Origin: Bosea sp. 124
Lineage (GTDB): Bacteria > Pseudomonadota > Alphaproteobacteria > Rhizobiales > Beijerinckiaceae
Direction: 5' to 3'
Assembly (NCBI RefSeq): GCF_003046175.1
Contig: NZ_PZZM01000001.1
Location: forward strand, 4,729,001 to 4,793,000
DNA: 64,000 nucleotides
Shown here: piece by piece, positions 36,590 to 44,905 of the stretch
How the letters are laid out: each line of letters starts with the position of its first letter
Position numbering within the stretch: position 1 is the stretch's first letter
Translations under genes and position numbers: made by a program
Notes under the pieces: model-generated
The model's input: only the letters and a program-made list of their open reading frames with translations
The model's database searches: none
What the model was told of the DNA's origin: nothing

Positions 36590-38173
36590 ATGGTTGGAAT
36601 GATGATGCCTGCCGAAGAGACGCTCAGGGCCACGCGGCGCGAATGGCTCGGCCTCGCCGTGATCGCCCTGCCCTGCCTGCTCTATTCGATGGACCTTACG
36701 GTCCTGAACCTCGCGGTGCCGCAGCTCAGCGCCGATCTGAAGCCGAGCGCCGCACAACTGCTCTGGATCGTCGATATCTACGGCTTCATGGTTGCCGGCT
36801 CGCTTATCACCATGGGCACGCTCGGCGACAGGATCGGCCGCCGCAAGCTCCTGCTGATCGGTGCGGCCGCCTTCGGCCTCGCCTCGATACTGGCCGCCTT
36901 CTCGACCAGCGCCGAGATGCTGATCGCGACGCGGGCCCTGCTCGGCATCGCGGGCGCCACGCTCGCCCCCTCGACGCTCTCGCTGATCCGCAACATGTTC
37001 CTCGACCCGCAGGAGCGGACCTTCGCCATCGGCGTCTGGATCTCGAGCTTCTCGGCCGGCGGCGCCATCGGCCCGCTCGTCGGCGGCGTGCTGCTCGAGC
37101 ATTACTGGTGGGGCTCGGTCTTCCTCGTCGGCGTGCCGGTGATGCTGCTGCTACTCGTGCTGGGCCCCTTGCTCCTGCCGGAGTTCAAGGACCCCGACGC
37201 CGGGCGCATCGATCTCGTCAGCGCGGCGCTCTCGCTCACGGCCGTGCTCGCGACGATCTACGGCATCAAGCACATGGCCGAGCATGGCGCGGGCTGGCGC
37301 GCAGCCGTCGCGATCCTGGCCGGGATCGGGCTCGGCACGGTGTTCATGCGCCGGCAGCGCCATCTCGCCGACCCGATGCTCGATCTGCGCCTGTTCCGCA
37401 ACGCCGTGTTCAGCGCCTCGCTTGCGATCAATGTGCTGGGTTTCCTGTTCCTGTTCGGCAGCTTCCTGTTCATCGCGCAGTATCTGCAGCTCGTGCTCGG
37501 GCTCTCTCCGCTGCAGGCTGGCATCTGGGGCGTGCCCTCGGCGCTGGCTTTCATCCTGGGGTCGGTCATCGTGCCCGTCGTCGCGCATCGCTTTCCGCCG
37601 GCACTGGTGATGGCCGGCGGCCTCGCTTTCGCGGCAGCAGGCTTTGCCGTGCTGACGCGGGTGGAGGTCGGCGGCAGCCTCGCCGTCGTGGTCGCGGCCT
37701 CGGTCATCTTTTCGCTCGGCTTCACGCCGGTCGTCGCGCTCACGACGGAACTGATCGTCGGCAGCGCCCCGCCGGAGCGCGCCGGTTCGGCTGCGGCAAT
37801 CTCCGAGACCAGCATCGAATTCGGCGGGGCGCTCGGCATCGCCATTCTCGGCAGTATCGTCACGGCGGTCTATCGCAGCGAGATGGCGCATGCGGTGCCG
37901 GCCGGCACCCCGGTGGAGGCCGCGCGTGTCGCTGCGGCGACGCTGGGCGGCGCGGTCGCGGAAGCCGCGCATCTGCCGACCGAGGTTTCCGGCCCCCTGC
38001 TGGCGCTGGCGCGCGACGCTTTCGTGCAGGGCATGCAGCTTTCCGCCCTGGTCGCCATGCTGGGCCTGATCGTGACGGCGCTGGCGGCGCTGATCCTGCT
38101 GCGGGGAGCGCCACCGACAGCGTCGGGGGCTACGCCGACGAAGGCAGTTTCGGAGGGTGCCGTCCTGCACTAA
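36590..38173 (+). CDS. MFS transporter, DHA2 (14-helix) drug-efflux type
   Basis: An inner-membrane proton antiporter of about 527 residues, SmvA/EmrB-like. It has DLTVLNLAVPQLSADL in helix 1, LWIVDIYGFMVAGSLITMGTLGDRIGRRKLLLIG (motif A) and ALLGIAGATLAPSTLSLIRNMF (motif C-like). Fourteen hydrophobic segments fit the DHA2 family. Substrates are probably toxic cations or drugs. The start is uncertain: ATGs at 36590, 36599, 36602, 36605 and 36470 are all in frame, and none has a strong ribosome site. The promoter just upstream suggests regulated expression. The cupin gene follows by 22 bp. Confidence 0.88.
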   Translation: MVGMMMPAEETLRATRREWLGLAVIALPCLLYSMDLTVLNLAVPQLSADLKPSAAQLLWIVDIYGFMVAGSLITMGTLGDRIGRRKLLLIGAAAFGLASILAAFSTSAEMLIATRALLGIAGATLAPSTLSLIRNMFLDPQERTFAIGVWISSFSAGGAIGPLVGGVLLEHYWWGSVFLVGVPVMLLLLVLGPLLLPEFKDPDAGRIDLVSAALSLTAVLATIYGIKHMAEHGAGWRAAVAILAGIGLGTVFMRRQRHLADPMLDLRLFRNAVFSASLAINVLGFLFLFGSFLFIAQYLQLVLGLSPLQAGIWGVPSALAFILGSVIVPVVAHRFPPALVMAGGLAFAAAGFAVLTRVEVGGSLAVVVAASVIFSLGFTPVVALTTELIVGSAPPERAGSAAAISETSIEFGGALGIAILGSIVTAVYRSEMAHAVPAGTPVEAARVAAATLGGAVAEAAHLPTEVSGPLLALARDAFVQGMQLSALVAMLGLIVTALAALILLRGAPPTASGATPTKAVSEGAVLH

Positions 38174-38195
38174 CCTGTCCGAACAGGAGCACATG

Positions 38196-38720
38196 ATGGC
38201 CGACCACAATCACGACCACCCGCACGACCACCCGCACGACCACGCTCATGGCGACGCGCCGCGCTGGAAACATGACGGCGTGCGCGTCATCACTGGCGAC
38301 AAGCTCGATTCCAACACGGCGCAGACGCCGGGCATGTTCCGGCAGGCCGCGATCAACCATGCCCGCGTCGGCGCGCAGAAGATCTGGGCGGGCACGGTCT
38401 CGATCCAGCCCAACGCCAAGACCGGCGTGCACCATCACGGCGAGTTGGAGAGCGTGATCTATGTCGTACGCGGCAAGGCGCGGATGCGCTGGGGCGAGCG
38501 GCTCGAATTCGTCGCCGAGGCCGGCCCCGGCGATTTCATCTATGTGCCGCCCTTCGTGCCGCATCAGGAGATCAACGCCGACCCCGACAACCCGCTCGAA
38601 TGCGTGCTGGTGCGCTCGGACAACGAGGCGGTGGTCGTCAACATCACCGATGTCGACCCGGTCGAGGCGCCGGAATCGGTCTATTGGGTCGACCCGATCC
38701 ACAAGCAGCCGCCGGGCTGA
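38196..38720 (+). CDS. Cupin-domain protein with His-rich N-terminus
   Basis: A 174-residue protein. Residues 1-20 are almost entirely His, Asp and Pro (DHNHDHPHDHPHDHAHG), a probable metal-binding tail. A single cupin domain follows with metal ligands in TGVHHHGELESVIYVVRGKARMRWG and PGDFIYVPPFVPHQEIN. The catalytic role is unknown. AGGAG lies six bases before the ATG at 38196; an ATG at 38193 is too close to it. It sits between the MFS gene and a CueR-like regulator, which makes metal handling or metal-dependent chemistry plausible. Confidence 0.82.
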   Translation: MADHNHDHPHDHPHDHAHGDAPRWKHDGVRVITGDKLDSNTAQTPGMFRQAAINHARVGAQKIWAGTVSIQPNAKTGVHHHGELESVIYVVRGKARMRWGERLEFVAEAGPGDFIYVPPFVPHQEINADPDNPLECVLVRSDNEAVVVNITDVDPVEAPESVYWVDPIHKQPPG

Positions 38721-38767
38721 GCCAGCGCCGGTCGAACGCGCTCACGACAGCGATGAAGGGTGACGCC

Positions 38768-39181
38768 ATGAACATCGGCGAGGCGGCGAAACGCTCCGGT
38801 GTCAGTGCCAAGATGATCCGGTACTATGAGAGCATCGGCCTGATCGACGCGGCCCGGCGGACGCAGGCGCAGTACCGCCTTTACGAGGCCGACGACGTCC
38901 ATACGCTGCGTTTCGTCAGGCGCTCGCGCAATCTCGGCTTTTCGCTGGAGGAGACGCGGGCGCTGCTGGCGCTCTGGCGCGACAAGAGCCGCGCCAGCGC
39001 CGATGTGAAGCAGCTCGCCATGACCCATGTCCGCGACCTCGAGGCGAAGGCGGCCGAGCTGCAGGCGATGGCCGATACGCTGCGGCATCTGGCAGAGCAC
39101 TGCCAGGGCAATGCGCGACCCGATTGCCCGATCCTGGCCGACCTCGCAGCGGCGCCGATTCAGGCCCAGCCCAGCTGCTGA
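38768..39181 (+). CDS. MerR-family regulator, CueR/HmrR-like
   Basis: A 137-residue MerR activator. The winged HTH is MNIGEAAKRSGVSAKMIRYYESIGLI, followed by the dimerisation helix and a metal loop EHCQGNARPDCPI. Two Cys separated by seven residues is the hallmark of Cu(I)/Ag(I)/Au(I) sensors CueR and HmrR. The usual target, a copA copper ATPase, is not in the window; the immediate neighbours are a His-rich cupin and an M20 hydrolase. A copper role for the cupin is possible but inferred only from position. Confidence 0.88.
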   Translation: MNIGEAAKRSGVSAKMIRYYESIGLIDAARRTQAQYRLYEADDVHTLRFVRRSRNLGFSLEETRALLALWRDKSRASADVKQLAMTHVRDLEAKAAELQAMADTLRHLAEHCQGNARPDCPILADLAAAPIQAQPSC

Positions 39182-39297
39182 ACGTGATGGCAATCGGCGC
39201 ATGGGAGCGCCTGCACATCGCCCCGGCCATGCGTATGACGGCTGGACGGGAGCGGCCCTCGTTGGTCATATGCCGGCCTGACCAAGGCAGGACCATC

Positions 39298-40719
39298 ATG
39301 GACAACCGAAACGATCTCTGGCGCCACGTCGATGCGAACAAGGAGCGGCTGATCGCGCTCAGCGACCGGGTCTGGGGCATGCCCGAGGTCTGCTATACCG
39401 AAGCCCGCTCCTGCGCCGAGCACGTCGCCGAGCTGGAGCATCAGGGCTTCCGCATCAGCAAGAATATCGCCGATATCCCGACCGCCGTGATCGGCGAGGC
39501 TGGTGAAGGTGGCCCGGTGATCGCGTTCATGGGCGAATACGACGCCCTGCCCGGCCTGTCGCAGGAGGCCGGCGTCGCCAGCCACAAGCCGGTCGAGGAT
39601 GGCGGTCATGGCCATGGCTGCGGCCACAACCTGCTCGGCTCGGCCGCGCTGCTGGCCGCGGTCGCGATGAAGGACTGGCTCGCGGAGAACAAGCTGCCCG
39701 GCCGCGTCCGCTATTATGGCTGCCCGGCCGAGGAAGGCGGCGCGGCGAAGGCCTTCATGGTCCGCGCCGGCGCCTTCGACGATGTCGATGCCGCGATCTC
39801 CTGGCATCCGTCGAGCTTCTGGGAGGTGGCCCCGCCGCTGGCCCTCGCCAACACCCGCGCCGATTTCGTCTTCACCGGCCGCACGGCGCATGCCGCGGCC
39901 GCGCCGCATCTCGGCCGCAGCGCGCTCGATGCCGTCGAGCTGATGAATGTCGGCGTCAACTACATGCGCGAGCACATGCCCAGCGATGCGCGCGTGCATT
40001 ACGCAGTGCTCGACACCGGCGGCATCGCGCCGAACGTCGTGCAGGCCCATGCCCGCGTGCGCTACTCGATCCGGGCGCGCGACCTGCGCGGCATGCTCGA
40101 GCTCGTCCAGCGCGTGAAGAAGATCGCCGAAGGCGCAGCCTTGATGACTGAAACCAAGATGGAGATGCGCATCGTCAGCGCGGTCTCGGACCTGCTCGGC
40201 AACACGCCGCTGGAGCAAGCCATGCACACCGTCATGGAAGAGCTCGGGCCGCCGCATTTCGACGATGCCGACCGCGCCTTTGCGCAGGAGATTCGCAAGA
40301 CGCTGCAGCCACAGGAGATCGCCTCGATCTGGCGCACGATCGGGATGGAGGACACCGGCGCGCCGCTGGCCGATTTCCTCGTGCCGCTCGATGCCAAGCG
40401 CAACCCGGCGATCGGCTCGACCGATATCGGCGATGTGAGCTGGGCCGTCCCGACCGTGCAGGCGCACGCGCCGACGGTCGCCATCGGCACGCCCTTCCAC
40501 ACCTGGCAGGTGGTGTCCCAAGGCAAGCAGCCGGCGGCGCACAAGGCGATGATCCATGTCGCCAAGGCGATGGTGGCGACGGGGGCGGCCGTCCTGCTCG
40601 ATCCCGCCCTGATGGCGGCGGCCAAGGCCGACCACAAGAAAAAACTCGGCGCGGAGGGCTACACCTCGCCGCTGCCACCCGAGGTCAAGCCGCCGCTGAC
40701 GATGTCGCTTGGGGGGTGA
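39298..40719 (+). CDS. M20-family amidohydrolase, AbgB-like
   Basis: A 473-residue zinc amidohydrolase/peptidase close to p-aminobenzoyl-glutamate hydrolase subunit B (AbgB). Metal-site segments are MGEYDALPGLSQ, GGHGHGCGHNLLG and CPAEEGGAAKAFM. The dimerisation (lid) domain follows from about residue 185 (ADFVFTGRTAHAAAAPHLGRSALDA). Family members hydrolyse amide bonds of acylated amino acids. A ribosome site AAGGCAGGA precedes the ATG at 39298. It borders the enamidase operon convergently and could act on an amide intermediate or on an N-acyl substrate of the same pathway. That link is inference. Confidence 0.88.
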   Translation: MDNRNDLWRHVDANKERLIALSDRVWGMPEVCYTEARSCAEHVAELEHQGFRISKNIADIPTAVIGEAGEGGPVIAFMGEYDALPGLSQEAGVASHKPVEDGGHGHGCGHNLLGSAALLAAVAMKDWLAENKLPGRVRYYGCPAEEGGAAKAFMVRAGAFDDVDAAISWHPSSFWEVAPPLALANTRADFVFTGRTAHAAAAPHLGRSALDAVELMNVGVNYMREHMPSDARVHYAVLDTGGIAPNVVQAHARVRYSIRARDLRGMLELVQRVKKIAEGAALMTETKMEMRIVSAVSDLLGNTPLEQAMHTVMEELGPPHFDDADRAFAQEIRKTLQPQEIASIWRTIGMEDTGAPLADFLVPLDAKRNPAIGSTDIGDVSWAVPTVQAHAPTVAIGTPFHTWQVVSQGKQPAAHKAMIHVAKAMVATGAAVLLDPALMAAAKADHKKKLGAEGYTSPLPPEVKPPLTMSLGG

Positions 40720-40735
40720 TCCACAGCCCGGGGCT

Positions 40736-40828
40736 CGTCATGGTCGGGCTTGTCCCGACCATCCACGCCTGCGCTGGTCGAGGTCGGTGTTCAAGTCGTG
40801 GATGCTCGCCACAAGGGCGAGCATGACG
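40736..40828. repeat. Double-hairpin palindromic repeat between convergent genes
   Basis: Two mirror-related arms. The left arm (40736-40767) contains TGGTCGGG-CTTG-TCCCGACCA and ends CATCCACG. The right arm (about 40796-40828) starts CGTGGATG and contains TGCTCGCC-ACAA-GGGCGAGCA. CGTCATG and CATGACG are the outer ends. The layout, with two stems inside one large dyad, is that of mobile palindromic elements in Hyphomicrobiales genomes. It fills the gap between the M20 and PF06684 genes and may double as a terminator. Confidence 0.75.
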
Positions 40829-40835
40829 GTGGAGC

Positions 40836-41420
40836 CTACCGCAGCCCGTCCTCGCCCTTGATCTGGTCCTTCGTCAGCCCGCCGATGCGCGGCAGGGGGC
40901 GGCCTGAATCGGTGACGGCGATCGCGACCAGGATTTCGCCGGCGCGCGGCGCGTCGGTGACCCGGACCTCGACGGCATCGAAATGCGAGCGCACGAAGGC
41001 TGCGTCCTTGTGGCCGAGCGGCACGTCGATCGGGGTGCCGAGCCCGCCGCGCTTCTTGGCCGAGGGGATCAGCGCCGGGCCCTTGCCGAGCGCGGCGCGA
41101 ACCGGCGTCCCCAGCTTCGGGTGCAGGATCGCGGCGGCATGTTCGAGTTCGCCGCCCTCTCCGACGATCGCCGCCTTGCCGAAGCTCTCGGCCTGATGGG
41201 GCTCGATGCCGAGCGCCGCTAGGCAGCGCCTGGTCAGGAGGTCGCCGAGTTCGACGCCGATCTCGGTCAGCTCCGACAGGTCTTCCTGATAGCGCCCGGC
41301 AAAGGGGTTGGCGATCACGGCCACCGCCACGGCGCGGCGCGTCGGCGGCGCCACCGCCCTGCCGGCCTCGACCAGGGTTTCATCGACTTGCGTCAGGATC
41401 TTGCGGATATTCGCGGGCAT
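40836..41420 (-). CDS. Amino acid synthesis family protein (PF06684), copy A
   Basis: A 194-residue protein of the PF06684 (former DUF1185) family, whose biochemical function is not established. Family-like parts are VAVIANPFAGRYQEDLSELTEIG, FGKAAIVGEGGELEHAAAILHPK and LGTPIDVPLGHKDAAFVRSHFDAVEV. It is clearly paralogous to the next gene upstream (copy B); many of these motifs recur there. It lies 32 bp downstream of copy B and is the third gene of the ena operon. A heteromer of the two copies is possible. Confidence 0.85.
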   Translation of the reverse strand: MPANIRKILTQVDETLVEAGRAVAPPTRRAVAVAVIANPFAGRYQEDLSELTEIGVELGDLLTRRCLAALGIEPHQAESFGKAAIVGEGGELEHAAAILHPKLGTPVRAALGKGPALIPSAKKRGGLGTPIDVPLGHKDAAFVRSHFDAVEVRVTDAPRAGEILVAIAVTDSGRPLPRIGGLTKDQIKGEDGLR

Positions 41421-41452
41421 CGGTCGTCCTCGTTTCGCAGTCTGCAGGCGTA

Positions 41453-42040
41453 TCAGCGCTGGCCGTCCCAGACGCTGATCTGGTCGGCGCGCAGGCCGCC
41501 GACGCGCTCATGGATGCGCGCGCCCGTGGTCATCACCAGGATGAGGACCATCTCGTCGGCCTGGGGCGAGCCCGGCACGCCGATCTCGACGGCTCCGAAA
41601 TGGCTGCGCACATAGCAGGCGTTGATATGGGTGACGGGGATGTCGATGCGGGCGCCGGGGCTCGCCACCTTCTTGGTCGAGGGCACGATCGCCTTGGCGT
41701 TGCCGAGGATCTCGCGCATCGCATAGCCGCCCGGCACATGCCAGAGCGCACCATGCTCCAGCTCGCCGGCCGAGCCGATGACAGCGCCCTTGCCATAGCC
41801 CTCGACCGTCGCGGGATCGCCGCCCAGTGCGTTCAGGCAGCGCGTCGCCATCTCCAGCCCCGCCGGCTTGAGCGCCTCCATCATCGGCATGATGTCGGGC
41901 TCGTAGCGGCCGGCATAGGGGTTGGTCAGCACGGCGCAGACCGATGCGATGCGCTCGGTGCGGCCGGGCAAGGGGCCGAACTCGTGGAAGATTTCCTCCA
42001 CAGACGTCTGGACGCGGCGGATTTCGATCAGCTCGGTCAT
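41453..42040 (-). CDS. Amino acid synthesis family protein (PF06684), copy B
   Basis: A 195-residue paralogue of the gene at 40836. Shared motifs are AVLTNPYAGRYEPDI, GYGKGAVIGSAGELEHGALWH, STKKVASPGARIDIPVTHINACYVRSHFGAVEI and the C-terminal GGLRADQISVWDGQR. No catalytic residue is known for the family. It lies 13 bp after the enamidase gene, so it is translated from the same message and should act in the same pathway. A role in handling the ring-opened acid or aldehyde is a reasonable but untested idea. Confidence 0.86.
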   Translation of the reverse strand: MTELIEIRRVQTSVEEIFHEFGPLPGRTERIASVCAVLTNPYAGRYEPDIMPMMEALKPAGLEMATRCLNALGGDPATVEGYGKGAVIGSAGELEHGALWHVPGGYAMREILGNAKAIVPSTKKVASPGARIDIPVTHINACYVRSHFGAVEIGVPGSPQADEMVLILVMTTGARIHERVGGLRADQISVWDGQR

Positions 42041-42053
42041 GGCTTGCCTCCTG

Positions 42054-43244
42054 TCACAGCAGAACGGGCGCGGTATGGGACGGCGGCGTCGAGCGCGAGC
42101 GCCCCGTCCTGACCAGCCCGTCGATCACGACCATCCCGATGCCAGGGATGTCGCCGAGCGAGACCGCCTCCAGCAGGTCCTTGCCGGAGGAATGCTGCGG
42201 CTTGTCGAGAAAGACGAAGTCGGCCGGATAGCCCTCCGCGATCAGGCCGGCATCGAGCGAGCGCCGGCGCGCGACATTGCCGGTGGCGAGGCAGAAGGCC
42301 TGCTCGGCCGGCAGGCCGCCGAGGCTTGCCAGCAGCGTGATCATCCGCAGCACGCCATTGGGCTGGACGCCGGAGCCGGCGGGCGCATCGGTGCCGATCA
42401 CCACGTCAGCGAGGCGGCCCGCCTCCAGCGCAGCCTCCAGCGCCACCAGCGCCGAGCGTTCATTGCCGTTGTGCACGACTTCGAGCGCGCCCTTGGCCTG
42501 CTGGCAGAGGATGCGGATATCGGCATGGGCGATCGAGGTCGGTCCGCCGTTGATGTGGCTGACGACGTCGGGCTGGGCTTCCAGCACATCATCCTTGTTG
42601 ACGAAATGCGAGCCCGCGATCGAGGGACCGCCCGTGTGCATGATCGTCTCCAGGCCGATCTCGCGGCACCAGCCGGTGACGCGCTTCGCATCGGCGCCCT
42701 TGGCGACGGTACCGAGCCCGATCTCGCCGATATGGCGGATGCCGAGCGCCTTCAGCTCCTCGAAGACCTCGCGGCCGAAATCAAGTTCGGCCACCGGCGC
42801 GCCGGCCAGGACCTTGGCGCCGGCCGGGCGGAAATTCTGGAAGCAGCGCTGCGCCGTCACGGCCAGGGCCTTGACGCCGATCGCGTCCTTGGGCCGGCCC
42901 GGCAGATGCACCTCGCCGGCGGAGACCAGCGTGGTGACGCCGCCATTCACGCCCATCTCGATCCAGCCGAGCTGGTTTTGGCGCGGCGTCCAGTCGCCGA
43001 AGACCGGGTGGCAATGGGAGTCAATCAGGCCGGGCGACAGGGGCGAGCCCTTTGCGTCGATCGTCGTGTCGGCGCCGGAGAGATCGAGATCGGCGGCCCG
43101 GCCGATGGCGGTGATGCGGCCATCGATGGCGACGATCGCATCGGCGTCGAGGATCGGCCTCGCCAGATCGCCCGAGAGCAGCAGCCCGATATTGCGGACC
43201 ACCAGCTTGCCCTTGGCAGCTCCCACAGCGACGTCGTGAGCCAT
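42054..43244 (-). CDS. ena: Enamidase-like amidohydrolase (1,4,5,6-tetrahydro-6-oxonicotinate ring opening)
   Basis: A 396-residue amidohydrolase. From memory of the Eubacterium barkeri enamidase, these stretches correspond closely: IGLLLSGDLARPILDADAIV, DSHCHPVFGDWTPRQ (metal His77, His79), GGVTTLVSAGEVHLPGRPKD, GEIGLGTVAKG, METIMHTGGPSIAGS-type MHTGG, PDVVSHINGGPTSIAHAD, GTDAPAGSGVQPNG and GDIPGIGMVVIDG. The known enzyme opens tetrahydro-6-oxonicotinate to 2-formylglutarate and ammonium. The ATG at 43244 has GGAGAACC upstream. First gene of a three-gene minus-strand operon, divergent from marR. I did not run an alignment, so the exact substrate stays provisional. Confidence 0.82.
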   Translation of the reverse strand: MAHDVAVGAAKGKLVVRNIGLLLSGDLARPILDADAIVAIDGRITAIGRAADLDLSGADTTIDAKGSPLSPGLIDSHCHPVFGDWTPRQNQLGWIEMGVNGGVTTLVSAGEVHLPGRPKDAIGVKALAVTAQRCFQNFRPAGAKVLAGAPVAELDFGREVFEELKALGIRHIGEIGLGTVAKGADAKRVTGWCREIGLETIMHTGGPSIAGSHFVNKDDVLEAQPDVVSHINGGPTSIAHADIRILCQQAKGALEVVHNGNERSALVALEAALEAGRLADVVIGTDAPAGSGVQPNGVLRMITLLASLGGLPAEQAFCLATGNVARRRSLDAGLIAEGYPADFVFLDKPQHSSGKDLLEAVSLGDIPGIGMVVIDGLVRTGRSRSTPPSHTAPVLL

Positions 43245-43298
43245 CTGGTTCTCCGTATCGAAGCAGCTGCCGGTCCCGCGCGATGGGACAAGCGGCGA

Positions 43299-43319
43299 TT
43301 GCATGTGTAATAACAATCA
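43299..43319. promoter_or_regulatory. Candidate MarR operator O1 between ena and marR
   Basis: The site TTGCATGTGTAATAACAA (43299-43316) plus TCA matches operator O2 at 43958 in 16 of its 21 bases, including TAACAAT. It lies 55 bp upstream of the ena ATG and 89 bp upstream of the marR ATG, in the divergent promoter region. Surrounding DNA is much more GC-rich. Confidence 0.65.
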
Positions 43320-43407
43320 TGGACAGCGCCGTGGCGGCTGGCAAGAGGCAGAGTCCGGCCTCTGCCCCGTCCTGCGTACCGGTGGCCGAGGAGGCGGTGG
43401 CAAGACG

Positions 43408-43923
43408 ATGACGAGCAGCGAGACCAGCTCGACCGACGCCGCGAGCGAGCCGGCGAGCGATGCCGTGCCGCGCCAGCGCAAGGCGGCCCTTGCGCCCGCC
43501 GCCGCCGCGCCGGGCTATGTCCTCGACGAGCAGGTCGGCTTCCTGATGCGCCGGGCCCAGCAGCGCCATATCGCCATCTTCCAGCGCATCATGGGCGATG
43601 ACGGCCCGACCCCGACGCAGTTCGCGGCGATGTCGAAATTGAGCGAAGGCGCAGAAATTTCGCAAAACCAGCTCGGCCGCATGACCGCGATGGACCCGGC
43701 CACGATCAAGGGCGTCATCGCCCGGCTGGAGGAGCGCGGGCTGGTCGAGCGCCGGCCCGACCCCGACGACCAGCGCCGCGTGCGCGTCCGCCTGACGCCC
43801 CGGGGGCTGGAGGCGATCCCGGGTCTGATCGAGAAGGCGCGCGCGATCACGGCGGCGACCCTCTCGCCCCTGTCGCGGGAAGAGGCGGAGCGGCTGCTCG
43901 GCCTGCTCGCGCGTCTGGATTGA
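43408..43923 (+). CDS. MarR-family regulator of catabolic cluster 2
   Basis: A 171-residue MarR repressor. Residues 1-40 form a low-complexity Ser/Ala/Pro tail. The dimer and winged-helix part has GFLMRRAQQRHIAIFQRIMG, ISQNQLGRMTAMDPATIKGVIARLEERGLVERRPDPDDQRRVRVRLT (recognition helix and wing). MarR proteins often sense aromatic acids, which fits the adjacent N-heterocycle genes. It stands between the ena operon and the hydroxylase operon, with a near-identical palindromic site on each side. The ATG at 43408 has only a distant GGAGG-like site. Confidence 0.9.
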   Translation: MTSSETSSTDAASEPASDAVPRQRKAALAPAAAAPGYVLDEQVGFLMRRAQQRHIAIFQRIMGDDGPTPTQFAAMSKLSEGAEISQNQLGRMTAMDPATIKGVIARLEERGLVERRPDPDDQRRVRVRLTPRGLEAIPGLIEKARAITAATLSPLSREEAERLLGLLARLD

Positions 43924-43957
43924 GCACGGGCTGCCTGCAAAATCCGCTTGCGCCACC

Positions 43958-43975
43958 TTGTTTGTATACTAACAA
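43958..43975. promoter_or_regulatory. Candidate MarR operator O2 before the hydroxylase operon
   Basis: TTGTTTGTATACTAACAA is an 18-bp dyad (TTGTT-x-GTATAC-x-AACAA, one mismatched pair) 46 bp upstream of the FAD-subunit ATG. Its size and AT-rich symmetry are typical of MarR boxes. It closely resembles the site at 43299-43319. Confidence 0.75.
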
Positions 43976-44020
43976 TAATCAGCGAGGTTTTCGAGCCGTC
44001 ACACCGGATGGGAGCTGGCC

Positions 44021-44905
44021 ATGACGCGCTACCTTCGACCCCAGACGCTGGACGAGGCGCTCGCGCTGCGGGCGGGGACGGTCGGCGCCGCGCCGCTGAC
44101 GATGCTGGCCGGTGGCACCGATCTCTATCCGGTGCGCACGCATCGCACCGCCTGGTTCGAACCTTATAGCCGCGACATTCTCGATCTCAGCGCCATCGCG
44201 GAGCTCGGCGGCATCGAGCATGACGCCGGGGGCACGCGCATCGGCGCGACTGCGACGTGGAGCGCCGTCGCCAGCGCCGCATTGCCGCCCGTCTTCGACG
44301 TGCTCAAACAGGCAAGCCGGCAGGTCGGCGGCGTCCAGATCCAGAATCGCGGCACGGTCGGTGGCAATCTCTGCAACGCCTCCCCTGCCGCCGACGGTGT
44401 GCCGCCCTTGCTGGCGCTCGATGCCGAGGTGGAACTGGCGAGCCTGCGCGGCCGCCGGCGCCTCCCCCTCGCCGCCTTCGTGCTCGGCAATCGCAGCACC
44501 GCGCTGGCGGCCGACGAGATCCTGGTCGCGCTGCATCTGCCACCGCAACCGGCGCAGGCGCGCTCAAGCTTCCTCAAGCTCGGCGCGCGCGCCTATCTGG
44601 TCATTTCGATCGCGTCGGTCGCGGCCGTAATCGCGACCGACGCGACGGGGCGCATCGCCTCGGCCAGGGTCGTGGTCGGAGCCTGTTCGGCTGCGCCGCA
44701 ACGTCTTGCCACCCTGGCGGCTCGGCTGATCGGGCAGAACGCCGCGCCGGCTCTGGCGGAGACGGTCGGCGCCGCCGATCTCGCTGCGCTCTCGCCCATC
44801 GACGATGTTCGCGCCAGCGCCGCCTATCGCCGCGATGCCGCGCTCGTTCTGGTGCGCCGGACGCTGGCGGGGCTGCTCTCGTCGCCGCTGGAGGTCGCCG
44901 CGTGA
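44021..44905 (+). CDS. Molybdenum hydroxylase, FAD-binding subunit (cluster 2)
   Basis: A 294-residue PCMH-type FAD subunit, NdhF/XdhB-like. It has LTMLAGGTDLYPVRTHR and GVQIQNRGTVGGNLCNASPAADGVPPLLAL (FAD pyrophosphate loops), then a CO-dehydrogenase flavoprotein C-terminal domain (FLKLGARAYLVISIASVAAVI). By context it accepts electrons during hydroxylation of an N-heteroaromatic acid, such as nicotinate to 6-hydroxynicotinate. Its stop codon overlaps the GTG of the next gene. First gene of a four-gene operon behind operator O2. Confidence 0.92.
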   Translation: MTRYLRPQTLDEALALRAGTVGAAPLTMLAGGTDLYPVRTHRTAWFEPYSRDILDLSAIAELGGIEHDAGGTRIGATATWSAVASAALPPVFDVLKQASRQVGGVQIQNRGTVGGNLCNASPAADGVPPLLALDAEVELASLRGRRRLPLAAFVLGNRSTALAADEILVALHLPPQPAQARSSFLKLGARAYLVISIASVAAVIATDATGRIASARVVVGACSAAPQRLATLAARLIGQNAAPALAETVGAADLAALSPIDDVRASAAYRRDAALVLVRRTLAGLLSSPLEVAA

